Below, one piece after another: positions 12,339 through 22,844 of a stretch of DNA of 64,000 nucleotides (the first letter of the stretch is position 1; each line of letters begins with the position of its first letter). A program made the position numbers and the translations under genes. The notes beneath the pieces were generated by a model that ran no database searches, was not told the DNA's origin, and was given only the letters and a program-made list of their open reading frames with translations. Location: the NCBI GenBank assembly GCA_026826555.1, contig JAKSZT010033094.1, forward strand, positions 1,152,908-1,216,907, in the 5' to 3' direction. The stretch is from Tolypeutes matacus. Taxonomy: Eukaryota; Chordata; Mammalia; Cingulata; Chlamyphoridae.

Positions 12339-12891
12339 CAGGTATCTTGGGTCACCCAGGTTATGTGCATAAGTATTTATTATAGTTATTACTTCTTGTT
12401 GAATTACCCCTTTTATTAATATATAATGACTTCTTCATCTCTTAGAACAGTTTTGTGTTTAAAATCCATCCTGTCCAATATTATTTATACTGCAAACCAT
12501 TTTTTGATTGCTATTTGCATAGAATACCTTTTTCCAATCTTTCACTTTCAACCTGGTTGTGTCCTGAAGTCTGAATGAGTCTCTTGTAGACAGCATATAG
12601 ATAGCTTATATATTTTTTTATCCATTTCTGTCAGTCTGTCTTTTGATTGGGGAATTCAATTCATTAACATTCAATGTCATTACTGTAAAGGTATTACTTA
12701 CTTTGTTCATTTTATCCTTTGGCTTTGCATTGTCATATATTACTGTTGTCTTTCTTTTTACCCTTTAAGTTACCCTTCCTAATAATCTTCATTTATAGAC
12801 TCTTCTCCAAGTCTCTCGCCCTTGTTTTTTCATTTCAGGATGTAGCACTCCCTTTAGTATCTCTTGAAAATCTGATTTTTTGGTAACATTC

Positions 12892-13343
12892 TGTTCCAAC
12901 CCAACTCCTGAAGGGCACAAGTTGGGGCAGCAATGAGACCAAAGAACACACCAGGCAATGAGTTGGACATGAGCTTTATTTTGGACTTACAAACAGAAGA
13001 AAGTCTCCAAAGGCAGCGGTTCAGAGAATGAAAATAGCATTCCACAAAGGGGCAGGAAAATAAGGGGCAATATAAAAGGTTTCAGAATAAAGACATTCCA
13101 TAGGGTATGAAAACAGAGTTTCTGCTAGGATCACATGAAGCACACAAGTGGGATCTGGTGATGTTATCGAAGGAAGGGAGTGTACCACCTGAAGAAAGTT
13201 ACAGTTTATGATACTGCCTATACATTCTTTTTCCACTGGGGAGGGTTGTTACTTTTTAACTCCTGTCCAGGCTATGCAGGTAGCTATGTGCTACGGGCTG
13301 TGTTTCACTTAAGATGGGGGAGCCTAGGCCCTGGGCTCCCACA
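12892..13343 (-). mobile_element. 3' LTR of the ERV-L-like provirus
   Basis: On the minus strand this runs from TGTGGGAGCCCAGG to GGGTTGGAACA, 452 bp, with an AATAAAGCTCATG polyadenylation signal at about 12968-12980. A purine-rich GCGGGAGTGGAT lies just upstream at 13344-13355 and fits a polypurine tract. It matches the 5' LTR over its whole length once the insertion in that copy is ignored. Confidence 0.92.
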
Positions 13344-13364
13344 ATCCACTCCCGCATAGCAGCC

Positions 13365-13800
13365 TACATTGACCATAGGACATGCATTGCAGCCATATTC
13401 CACAGCAACAGTATAACAGACAATAGAGTAATAGGACTCCTCTACCAAAAGCTAGTAGACCTATAAAAACCAGTCACCAGGGCCAAGAAAGGAAGTTAAA
13501 CCAATTAGATAGGGGTTCAGTAGCTAATTTATTAATGTGCTATATGTGCTGTTGCATATGATTTAGAGCTTGTGAAATATCATGGGAGTGATTGGGAATA
13601 TATATGCAATATTGAACATTAATGAGAGCACAGATCTCACTTTGTGCTGCAGTAAGAATATCTAAAGCCATTCTATTCTGTAAAACTACTTTACTCAATT
13701 GGGTAGTTTCTTTAGTAGGAGAATTGCTACCTTGGAATCATTGAAGGCTTGAGAATTGTGATTAACTAAAGCAGTTATGTGTTTTTTAGTGACATTATAG
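13365..13800 (-). pseudogene. Retroviral env transmembrane-subunit remnant
   Basis: In minus-strand translation a LQNR-x-ALD segment (about 13650-13680) is followed by a C-x7-C pair. This is the order of the immunosuppressive-like domain and disulphide motif of class-I fusion env proteins. About 60 codons later come a W-rich stretch, a hydrophobic segment and a cysteine cluster resembling the membrane anchor and cytoplasmic tail (13381-13470). At least one stop precedes the anchor, and a frame change lies upstream at about 13750. The gene is dead. ERV-L elements are generally described as lacking env, so this is unusual. The assignment rests on motif order only. Confidence 0.62.
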
Positions 13801-14949
13801 CAACACCTATCACAAAAACAGCTAATGGATAGGTACACCAGGGGATGTGCCTTACTCAAAATCTAGCCTTGATCATTTCCCAGTTGCTGGAATTAGGGGA
13901 CAATGAGTCATACAAAGTGACGGAGATGTATGGCTGTCCCCACATGCATCATCCTGTCCAACTGTAGGGCAAATTTGGCCACCTGTTTTGCCCACAAGTC
14001 CAAAACCATCTTTTAGGGTATGGGTGAGCCCCAGTCATTAAGTGGTAGGCCTGTCATTGGAAAAGACTATCATTTTTTAGTTTGACAGTAAAATTACACA
14101 ACTCTGGGTATAACCACCCCATTTTACAGATTTCCTCTTATTCTATGCAGACACAGATGATGTGATCTAGGGTGACGGATTCAGCTGTTAACCATCCTAA
14201 GCCATTATATATAGCACATCCCAATAAAGGCTTGGATTTATTCACCTGTTCTCTTACAAGGGAAAAAATATACCTATGAGTCTTATTGTAAGACTGTAGA
14301 TGGACTTCAGTCTTAAAGGAAAAGGACTTGTTCCAAACTTGTCATGGGTCATATTTTGCCATGACAGCAAGGTGTTCCATGCTGTTCAACTTGCAAGAGT
14401 AACAGCCCAAGGAAGGCCAGTAGTACCTGAGAATGGTAGGTCTGTGCAAACTCAACATTGTGGGCATGAGTTACTGCTGAAGCCCACTGCAGAAAGGTAT
14501 TGGTTAGGGTGCTATGGGTGAAAAGAAAGATGTTTATGGGGAACAATAAAGGGCAGATCATGCTGGTCTAACAGTATACAAGCAACATTTCCATTAGTAA
14601 ATAACAACGTACCAGATAGGGGAGTTTTATGAGGAGGCTTCCACTACCATACATTTTCCCCTTTATATTCTCCAAGTTTTCTTTGATGACATTAAAAATT
14701 AGTTTAGGCATAAGGAGCGTCCACATAGACACACATAGGGCCCCAGTGGGAATAGGAGGTCCTAGATTATTAAAAATGATTTTTACTGGTATTTTTTGGT
14801 ATAAATTGTGATCTTATAACAATGTTTTGGGTAATTCTTATTCCCCATGGCCTTAAGATTCCCAATGAGTGAGGCTGCATAGGGCAGTACTATGGCCAAA
14901 GGACCTCATTTTCTCCAGTTTGTATAGTTTGAGGCATAGACAACAACAG
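13801..14949 (-). other. Probable env surface-subunit region, decayed
   Basis: This lies between the integrase remnant and the transmembrane remnant, where the surface subunit would be. I see only short broken frames, for example 14349-14561, with hydrophobic and cysteine-containing pieces but no diagnostic motif. I also looked for a dUTPase, which ERV-L elements often carry here, and could not recognise one. Confidence 0.35.
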
Positions 14950-15671
14950 ATTATTATTAATTCCCCTTTTAGCCTTTAGGGTGGCTGGCCCTTTAACTTG
15001 CATTCTCAATGCCTGAATCAGAATGGATCAGGGCTGGGTACAGTCCTTTAGTCCATTGTTGTAAAGATACATTGTCACCTTTTATTTGTTCCTTTAAAAG
15101 GCCATTCATTCTTTCTATAAGACTTGCATGGGTAGGGTTATAGGGTAAGTAAAAAGTCCAAACAATATCTTAGTCCACAGCCCAAGACTGTGTGAGATGA
15201 TGGTAAATGGAGTTCCTCAGTCACCATCACTTTGGGCTGGCACCCCATATAGGGCACTTACTTTTTATAGGCAGTGAATAAGGGCCCACTGGTTGGCATT
15301 TCCTACTGGCAATGCCAACAAGAGTTCCGTGGTGGTGTTTGTGGCAGTGAAAATATACCTTGACCCTTCCAAGAGTGGGAGGAGACCAATTTGATCCACT
15401 TGACATCATATTACTGGGGTCTGTGCTTGGCCAGTATGTTCCATGGGTGAGGAAATTGCCATGGTCATGGGAGTGAGCACAATGGACACTCAGGGGTGAT
15501 TTCCATGAGTTGTTGGTGAGCGATAGGCAACTGGAACTGATAGACTAAGGTGCCACAGGGTCTGGTAAACATTATGCCCACTTTTTTTGTGCGGAGCTAT
15601 TCTGCCACTTCTCAGATCTCAGTGGTATAGCTCTGGACCTTTGTGAGTGCATCTGCATCAACATTCCCAGG
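14950..15671 (-). pseudogene. Integrase remnant of the ERV-L-like provirus
   Basis: Minus-strand translation in changing frames gives a QVDxIGxLP-like start of the catalytic core (about 15385). The IERMNGLLK-like block (about 15100-15125) that carries the catalytic glutamate in retroviral integrases follows. Several stops and frame changes interrupt it. Its upstream part was cut by the MaLR provirus inserted at 15677. Confidence 0.68.
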
Positions 15672-15676
15672 GGTGG

Positions 15677-16261
15677 TGTATTAGTCAGCTAAAGGGGTGC
15701 TGATGCAAAATATCAGAAATTGGTTCATCTTTATAAAGGGTATTTCTTTGGGGTAGAAGCTTACAGTTACCAGGCCATAAGCATAAGCTTCTTCCTTCAC
15801 CAAAGTCTGTTGCCATGTGTTAGAGCAAGACAGCTGTCAACATTTGCCAGGATTCAGGCTTCTTGGGTTCCTCTCTTCCCAGGGCTGCATTTCTCTCTGG
15901 GCTTAGCTCCTCTGGTTCCTCCACAAGGTCAGCTGTAGACTATGAGGCTCTCTAGGCTTTGCCTTTCTCCATAACCCCAGCTGTGAACTGTCAGGTAAAT
16001 GGCTCGTCTCTTTTCTCGGGACCTTCTCTCCTTCCTTATCAAAACCCTAACGTCAAAACTACTACAAGTCTGTCTTTTGCCATACCTTTTTATCTTTGAG
16101 ACCCCACCCACCAAGGGGTGGGGCTCAACACCCTACTGACATGACCCAGTCAATGCCCTAATCATAACTTAATCATGCCCAGATTAACAGACCAGTTTAC
16201 AAGCATAATCCAATATATATTTTTGGACTTCATAACTGTATCAAACTGCCAAACTGCTACA
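15677..16261 (-). mobile_element. 3' LTR of the MaLR provirus
   Basis: On the plus strand it reads TGTATTAGTCAGCTAAAGG to AACTGCTACA, 585 bp. The reverse complement therefore starts TGTAGCAGTTTGG and ends CTGACTAATACA. It pairs with the LTR at 18370-18955. Confidence 0.93.
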
Positions 16262-16554
16262 CTCCATTCTCTGAATTCCAAAAATACATTACAATATTCA
16301 AAAAAACCTTAAATCGGTAACAATGCAAGTACAAAATCATATCATAATCAGTTTAAAGAAATACAGTCCATCTTGAGGCAAAGTCCTATCTGTTGTAGAC
16401 CTCTGAAACTTACAAAATCATTTAACTGCTTCCAATACACAAATGTAAAGACAAAGGATAAACATTTTCATTATCATAAGGAGAAATTGGGAGGGAAACA
16501 TGAGTCAGGTCCTCTACAGTTCAGTAAACCTACAGGACATACTTCATTAGATGT

Positions 16555-17098
16555 TGTAGCCATAGGGCAATTTGATGTAATTGTGAATTCCAAAAATATA
16601 ATTGGATCATGCTTGTAAACTGATCTGTTAATCTGGGCATGATTAAGTTATGATTAGGGCGTTGACTGGGCCACGTCAGTAGGGCATTGAACCTCACCCC
16701 TTGGTGGGTGAGGAATCAAATATAAAAGGCATGGCAAGAACAGAGTTGAAGCAGTTTTTGAGAAGCAGTTTTGATGTTGGAGTTTTGATGTTGGAGAGAA
16801 GGCCGCAGGAGAAGAGAAGTGAGCGGTTCACCTGATAGTCTAGTCTTGTGGAGGAACCAGAAGAGCTAAGCCTGGATAGAAACACAGCCCCGAGAAGAGA
16901 GGAACCCAAGAAGCCTGAACCCTGGCAAACATCGGCAGCTGTCTTGCTCCAACACGTGGCAATGGACTTTGGTGAGAGAAGAAACTTAACGCTTTATGGC
17001 CTGGTATCTGTGGATTTCTACCCCAAATAAATACCCTTGATAAAGACCAACTCATTTTTTGGTATTTCACATTAGCACCCCTTTGGCTGACTAATTCA
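16555..17098 (+). mobile_element. Solo MaLR-type LTR nested in the MaLR provirus
   Basis: It starts TGTAGCCATAGGGCAATTTG and ends GGCTGACTAATTCA. The exact 5-bp duplication GATGT is at 16550-16554 and 17099-17103. Its orientation is opposite to the host provirus. It is related to the host LTRs, so a member of the same family was still mobile after the host had inserted. Confidence 0.92.
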
Positions 17099-17103
17099 GA
17101 TGT

Positions 17104-18338
17104 CAAAGTCTGAGAGTCATTCTTAAGACAATGGTTTCTTCTTCCTGGGGCCACATGCAGACCCACCCTTTCCACAGGCTTGCCCAATGGCCATTTTCTT
17201 GGTTCCACCCTCATCAAGCATCTGGGTGCCGACCAAGCTCCAGACCTCACCATCCAAGAATGTTGGGGTGGTTGCCACACCTTACCCAATATTTGGGTTA
17301 GAGTCTTAGCCCCCCTAGTACAGTGAGGTGAAGAAAACATTCTCCCTAACTTTTGGCATACAGACTCAACCCTCTCCAAGCAATGAGTTGACCACCTGGC
17401 CTTCCCTAATCCATCAGGGACAGGCACACCCCTCTCAGACCTATGGGGTGCTGATCTTAACTGCCCTAATCTTTGAGGAATGTGCTGAACCCTCTCTGTA
17501 CCCTGGGGCAGAAAACTCTCCCAGAACATCAGGTGGGAACATCCACCCTCTTCAACTGCTGGGACAAACTCACCCTCTCTGTACACATGGGTGGGGCTCC
17601 TCTCTTGGCCCAAGGTGATGTCTTAATTCCAGATCTCAGCTTCCATGGTTTTCTCCTTAAAGCTGTTTCTTCTTCAATCTCTCCTTTCCATGTCCCTTTT
17701 AGTCCAAGCTGACAGTGGTATTGTTCATACAGTGCTCTCAAAAGCCTTGTTGGTTTAGCATGCAAGAAACAGGGGTCCAAGCCATCAGACAGTAAGGCTT
17801 TCCACAAGTCTTTCCGAGATAACTGCATCTTCAATCCTGATTTACAAGGTCCAGGTTTAGCTAAGTCTTCAAATGGGGCACTTTCATCTGGGAACTTGAT
17901 TTCCAGAGACTCAGAAGTTCTGGAATCAGTTTCTGTTTTCTTTGTGCCCAAAAGTTCACTCCTCAGTGTATTTCTCTTGACTAGCATTTTGCTATAAGCT
18001 GCAAGGAGAAGCCAAGCAACATTCTCTGAGTTTACTTTGGAAAGTTCTTCAGCTAAATTCTGAGGTTCACCATTTTCAAATTCTGTCTTCCATAAAACAC
18101 CAGGAGTTAATCTTGCTAAGTTCTCTGCAACTTTAAAACATGGATCACCTTTCCTCCAGTTTCCAAAAATGGTTTCATCATTTACTTCCAAGGCATCATA
18201 AAAAGTCTTTTTAGCATCCATATTGCTATCAACAGTCTCTTTAAAGCAATCGAGGCCTTTTCCATCAAGCATTTCACAATTCCTCCAAAAAATACCCCTT
18301 AACCATTTATAAAATCATTCCAACATTTTGGTAATTGC
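17104..18338 (-). pseudogene. MaLR gag-like gene
   Basis: A 247-codon minus-strand frame (17529-18272) opens shortly after the primer-binding site and has no stop. A second frame continues to about 17100 and then runs into the nested LTR. The N-terminal part carries a GVLWKTEFENGEP and AEELSKV-x-NSENVAWLLLAAY pattern that I recognise as ERVL/MaLR gag-like. No zinc knuckle was found. A gag product would form the particle core. There is a frame change near 17530-17610, so it is not intact. Confidence 0.7.
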
Positions 18339-18350
18339 AAAAGCACTACT

Positions 18351-18364
18351 CCACTCCGGTACCA
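18351..18364 (-). promoter_or_regulatory. Primer-binding site of the MaLR provirus
   Basis: On the minus strand TGGTACCGGAGTGG lies 5 nt after the end of the 5' LTR. That is the expected position, and it resembles the tRNA-Leu-type site reported for ERV-L and MaLR elements, with a few mismatches. Confidence 0.75.
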
Positions 18365-18369
18365 AATTC

Positions 18370-18955
18370 TGTATTAGTCAGCCAAAGGGGTGCTGATGCA
18401 AAATACCAGAAATCAGTTGGTTTTTATAAAAGGTATTTATTTGGGGTAGAAGTCCACAGTCACCGGGCCATAAAACCTAAGTTTCTTCCCTCACCGAAGT
18501 ACATTGCCATGTGTTGGAGCAAGACAGCTGTCGACACTTGCCAGGGTTCAGGCTTCTTGGGTTCCTCTCTTCCCGGGACTGTATTTCTCTCTGGGCTTAG
18601 CTCCTCTGGTTCCTCCACAAGGTTAGCTGTAGGCTATGAGGCTCTCTAGGCTTTGCCTTTCTCCATAACACCAGCTGTGAACTGTCAGGTGAATGGCTCG
18701 ACTCTTTTCTCGGTGCCTTCTCCCCTTCCTCATCAAAACCCCAACATCAAAACTACTACAAGTCTGTCTTTTGCCATACCTTTTTATCTTTGAGACCCCA
18801 CCCACCAAGGGGTGGGGCTCAACACCCTACTGACATGACCCAGTCAATGCCCTAATCATAACTTAATCATGCCCAGATTAATAGACCAGTTTACAAGCAT
18901 AATCCTGTATCTATTTTTGGAATTCATAACTATATCCAACTGCCAAACTGCTATA
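18370..18955 (-). mobile_element. 5' LTR of the MaLR provirus
   Basis: The plus strand reads TGTATTAGTCAGCCAAAGG to AACTGCTATA, 586 bp. It aligns end to end with 15677-16261. The target duplication follows at 18956-18960. Confidence 0.93.
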
Positions 18956-18960
18956 GGTGG

Positions 18961-19785
18961 TGTTAGAGGAATGGGCAGGGATGTGATAGACAGTTACCTG
19001 TCATTGCTGGCAGGTGCCCCAGATGTTCTTCCATAAATCTCTCCCCACAGAGGGTGGCTCACAACAGTCCATTGTTCTTATTTCCAAGTTGCCATCCAGG
19101 TGGTAAGGTCTTTGCATATTGCCCAACTATCAGCACAGATTGTTAATGCATTCCTGGGCTTGTGTACGATAATAATACATACAGCTCTTAATTCAGCCCA
19201 CTGACTGCTTTGCATGGTGCCCATTTCCCACCAGATAGTGTCGTGCTGGGCTGCACAGCCACAATCATCCACATGGGAGGATGTCCACTAGCTGAGCTCT
19301 TCTTGTACCATGCATTTTTCTGGAACTGTTCCTATGCCTTCTTTAGTGGGCACTTCAACAGCCATTTTGGAGGTTATAACTTGGGCCAAAGAATCTTCCA
19401 TGTAAGACATGGGGCCTAGGATCTCATGCATTTCAGTACTTAATGGGCTAGAATTGAAAACACTGTGCAGTAGCAGGTAAGCTTTCCACTTTGTTAAGGT
19501 ACTTAATTGTGCACTACCAGAGCAAGGCTTGTTCCCAGTATCTGCAATCCACCCCTGGATAGGGATGGCAGTCTTCATAGTGATCAGCACTTTTGGGTTA
19601 AGCCCTTCACTTGCAACAAGGTGTGGTATGATGCACATAGTTGCTTTTCTAAGGGGCTATTATAATCAGGCCCCTTTCCACAATTGTGGCCAAAACCCAA
19701 GGAGTACTTGTTTAGAATATTGCCTTTGCAACAAACACAACCCAAAGCCAGTATCAGTGCTGGCAACATCCAATTCACAGGGTAA
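18961..19785 (-). pseudogene. RNase H / connection remnant of the ERV-L-like pol
   Basis: Minus-strand frames 19288-19638 and 19078-19272 carry AEDTGNKP-like and SSQWAELRAV patterns. The latter, followed by an ALTICADSWAI segment, matches the RNase H domain of class-III retroviral pol, which degrades the RNA strand during reverse transcription. A frame change separates the two pieces. The downstream part continues in the integrase remnant beyond the MaLR provirus. Confidence 0.78.
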
Positions 19786-19790
19786 GTCGG

Positions 19791-20408
19791 TGTTGCAGTT
19801 TGGCCATTTGATGTAATTATGAATTCCAAAAATAGATATTGGTTTATGCTTGTAAACTGGTCTGCTAATCTGGGCATGATTAAGTTATGATTAGGGCCTT
19901 AACTGGGCCACGTCAGTAGGGCATTGAGCCCCACCCCTTGGTGGGTGGGGGAATCAAAGATGAAAGACACGGCAAAGGACAGTGTTGAGGCAGTTTTGAT
20001 GTTGGAGTCTTGAGCTGGAGCCCCGGGAAGTAAGAGAGCTTGGTCATGAGGAAGGAAAGAAGGCCCTAGGATAGAGACAAGCCATTTGCCTGATTGTCTA
20101 TAGCTGGCCTTGTGGAGAGAAGCAAAGCCTAGAGAGCCTCATAGTCTACAGTTGACCTTGTGGAGCAAATAGAGGAGCTAAGCCTGGAGAGAAACACAGC
20201 CCTGGGAAGAGAGGAACCCAAGAAGCCTGAATCCTGGCAAATGTCAGCAGCTGTCTTGCTCCAACACGTGGCAATGGACTTTGGTGAGGGAAGAAACTTA
20301 CACTTTATGGCCTGGTAACTGTGAACTTCTACCCCAAATAAATACCCTTTTTAAAGACCAACCAATTTTTGGTATTTTGCATCAGCACCCCTTTGGCTGA
20401 CTAATACT
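19791..20408 (+). mobile_element. Solo MaLR-type LTR inside ERV-L-like pol
   Basis: It begins TGTTGCAGTTTGGCC and ends TGGCTGACTAATACT. The flanks GTCGG (19786-19790) and GTCAG (20409-20413) form a 5-bp duplication with one change. It contains CCCCAAATAAATACCC as its polyadenylation segment. It lies in the orientation opposite to the host provirus, between RNase H and reverse transcriptase. Confidence 0.88.
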
Positions 20409-20413
20409 GTCAG

Positions 20414-21200
20414 GTTCCACCCCCCTTAGTGCTTGAGCCTGTGGTATTGTCCTCTTTTCTTCTTCAAAAGCAGCCTGTTGGGGATCCTCCCCATTCCCAT
20501 GCATGATATTTTCTGATTATTATATACAATGGTTTCAATATTTGAGCTAAATGAGGGGTGGACAGTCTCCAGTACCCCAACAACCCTAGAAAGGCCATTA
20601 ATTGTTTTGGAGTTTGTGATGTGGGAAAACATTGTACTTTATCTAAAGCAGAGGGTATAGTTTTTTTCTTACCTGACTAAATAACACCCGACCATTTGAC
20701 AGAGCAGCCAGCGCCTTGCAGATTGTCCCAATTGATTGACCATCCTCAGCTTTCAAGATGAGATACTATTTTCTCTGATGCTTCTCTTAATTCTGAAAGA
20801 TAATTACTGGTTAACAGCCACAGCTTTCTTCCACATGACCAGATCCTTTGCCATGAGGCTATGACAGATGGTTGGCCTGTGCATATAGACTTGTAGAAGT
20901 AATGTAAAAATCCATTGTTGGCCTTCCCATGTGAAGGCAAATGCAGACTCTTTTGACTTGTCTAAGGAGATACTAAAGAAAGGACTAGCAAGATCTAACA
21001 CAAAGTGAGAGTGACATAACTGGGTACTAATCTCTTGTAATAAACCAGCAATATTTGGGACTGCTGCATACAGTGGTGATATTACATTATTTAACTCACA
21101 ATAATCTATAGTCATGTGCCACTCTGTGGCAGCCCCTCAATAGCCACTCTTTTTGTGTAGCCATAGGGCTGCTTTTTTAGTGGAGGTTGAACAAATCAGA
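20414..21200 (-). pseudogene. Class-III-type reverse-transcriptase remnant
   Basis: The 103-codon frame at 20804-21115 shows DYCELNNV, AAVPNIAGLL, FVLDLASPFFSI and FAFTWEGQQW, ending in a PTICHSL block. This order is characteristic of ERV-L (class III) reverse transcriptase, including the first catalytic aspartate in VLDLA. The following YxDD catalytic box is not found. The flanking LTS-x-YLSEL segment follows almost directly, so a small deletion seems to have removed it. Thumb-region pieces follow at 20426-20632. It is inactive. Confidence 0.82.
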
Positions 21201-21367
21201 TAATACAAGCCAAAGCAATTGCCTCTTGATTTAGGTAGAGAGGTTGTTTCTGTGACATATAAATCTTTAAAATAATTAAAACCATAATTAACAACATTAT
21301 ACTGTTACTTATGCAGAAACATTGTTAAATTTTTAGGAATTTTATACAATCTTTAAATATTTGTATG

Positions 21368-21549
21368 TGGGAAGCGGCTGTGGCTCAATCAGTAGGGCTC
21401 CCGTTTACCATATGGGAGGCCCGGGGTTCGGTTCCCGGGGCCTCCTGGTGAAGGCAAGCCCGCCGGCACGGCGTGGTTAGCTGACCCAGTGAGCACAAGC
21501 AGCAAGGGGGGGATAAATGAATAAATAAATAAAATCTTTAAAAAAAAAA
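21368..21549 (+). mobile_element. DAS SINE, well-preserved copy
   Basis: It starts TGGGAAGCGGCTGTGGCTCAA and has the B-box GGTTCGGTTCCC. A (AAAT)n/A-rich tail ends at 21549. The perfect 15-bp duplication TTAAATATTTGTATG is at 21353-21367 and 21550-21564. Its C+G-rich body contrasts with the A/T-rich provirus DNA around it. It is the least decayed SINE in the window. Confidence 0.95.
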
Positions 21550-21564
21550 TTAAATATTTGTATG

Positions 21565-22844
21565 AACATTTTATCCATACAACTTTGATTAACAGAGGGT
21601 TAGATAACCCCTTTTAATTTTTATAATACACTTTCCAAACACATTTCGTTCAACTTAAAATCTATCAAATGAACTTAACTATTTTTAGTACTTTGATTTT
21701 TTACAAGATGAGAACAAATCTTTTCCAATAGTTTGAAATAAATTTTTAAAAAGATACTTTCTAGGGTTTGACTTTGAGGAAGCAAAATGTTACAAGCTAT
21801 CAGGTTATTTATGTTATTTTAAAAGAAGACTTTTTTTTCTTAAACAACCAAGGACACAATAAAGTTAACATAAAGTACAAGAAGCTATTTTGATAAAACA
21901 GACTTTCTGCTTTTTATACTGATTATTCAGGAGAAAACTCTTTGTAACTTTCTACTAAAACAGACTAATAATTTAAGAAACTTTGTTACATTAACAGAGA
22001 GAGAACCAAATTTTAGTTTTGTATCAGGATAATATTTGATACTAAGGATTTTAAAACTTTATAGATAGACCCATCAAATCTTGGCCAACTTTGAAAACAA
22101 AAATTCCTTTTCTGTGAAATTTCTGTACATTCTATATTCATTCAGGTGTTGTCCCACATTTTCCTCTTTCTCAGTAACCAGTTGTTTCATGTTAGGACAA
22201 AATTACTTTCTTTTTCCTTAAAGGAAAAACACATTTTACATACCTTACATATTTAAGTTATCAAAATATTTTTGGAAACTGTCTCCAAGCAAACCTCTTA
22301 CAACATACAATTACCATTAAAATTAAACAAACTTGTCAGAGTAATGATTCAATTTGGTTATAGGCAAACATAATTTTTCATTTTAAATACCTAGTAGCAT
22401 GTAATACTCCAATATTTATAGCTCATACAGGTGGTTTTCTCAAAATATATACTTTCTTTAGTTTACTATTTTATCAGTATTTCAGTCAGATACAATATTA
22501 AATATTTACAAGGACACATTTCTGAAACAGTTTTCTGGAAGCAAGTTGGCAGGGGAGGCTGATTGCTATCAGGACTAACCTATGATTTAATTGCAGGCTT
22601 ACAAAGCAGCCAGCATTTTTCTAATATATTCCTTTTTTTCTTTCATAGAGTTGTCCAGTTCAAAAGTTACAAAACTTTAACAACAAAATTTTTATCAATG
22701 TGGCTATACAGGTCCAATTAGAATTAACATGGAAGAAAAAAAAAAAAGGAAAAAAAAAAAAAAAGGAAAGAAAAGAAAAGAGAATTAACATGGAAACAGA
22801 ACAGAGAATATTAACATTGCTAAGTTTTCCCTCTTCTCCAGCAG
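21565..22844 (-). other. A/T-rich stretch in the gag-pro interval of the provirus
   Basis: This lies between the reverse-transcriptase start and the gag remnant, where the rest of gag and the protease should be. It is clearly more A/T-rich than the flanking viral genes. I find no protease DTG or DSG site and no zinc knuckle. It is either strongly decayed viral DNA or an insertion whose ends I cannot see. Confidence 0.4.
22735..22780. repeat. A-rich micro-insertion with 15-bp direct repeats
   Basis: A 46-bp purine tract (A runs with scattered G) is flanked by perfect copies of AGAATTAACATGGAA at 22720-22734 and 22781-22795. This looks like an L1-type insertion that captured only a poly(A) tail. 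Confidence 0.8.

Larger units (their letters stand above)
10486..12891 (-). mobile_element. LINE-1 copy D, ORF2 N-terminal half, antisense
   Basis: Antisense ORF2 runs from the region between endonuclease and reverse transcriptase (10490-10890) through the endonuclease (11995-12700) towards the ORF1 C-terminus (12830-12891). Three SINEs interrupt it. The ERV-L provirus was inserted at 12891, and the matching continuation resumes at 25929. The part at 11460-11820 is an A/T-rich stretch with AATGTTTATT-like repeats that I cannot assign to L1. Confidence 0.82.
15677..18955 (-). mobile_element. Complete MaLR-type provirus nested in the ERV-L-like pol
   Basis: Two same-orientation LTRs (15677-16261 and 18370-18955) bound a short internal region. 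The exact duplication GGTGG is at 15672-15676 and 18956-18960. On the minus strand the order is 5' LTR, primer-binding site, gag-like frame, polypurine tract (AGAGAATGGAG beside the 3' LTR) and 3' LTR. There is no pol, as in the MaLR elements THE1 and MST, so it must have been mobilised in trans. The LTRs differ at very roughly 8% of positions by eye. A solo LTR sits inside it. Confidence 0.92.

Noticed and set aside
13365..13800. Functional envelope gene (syncytin-like)
   Set aside because: Stops and a frame change are visible and no long env frame remains.
16840..17613. 257-codon minus-strand frame as one protein
   Set aside because: It crosses the boundary between the MaLR gag region and a nested LTR, so it is a chance fusion.
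21368..21440. A true tRNA gene
   Set aside because: Promoter boxes are tRNA-like, but the unit continues into a SINE body with an A-rich tail and target duplication.
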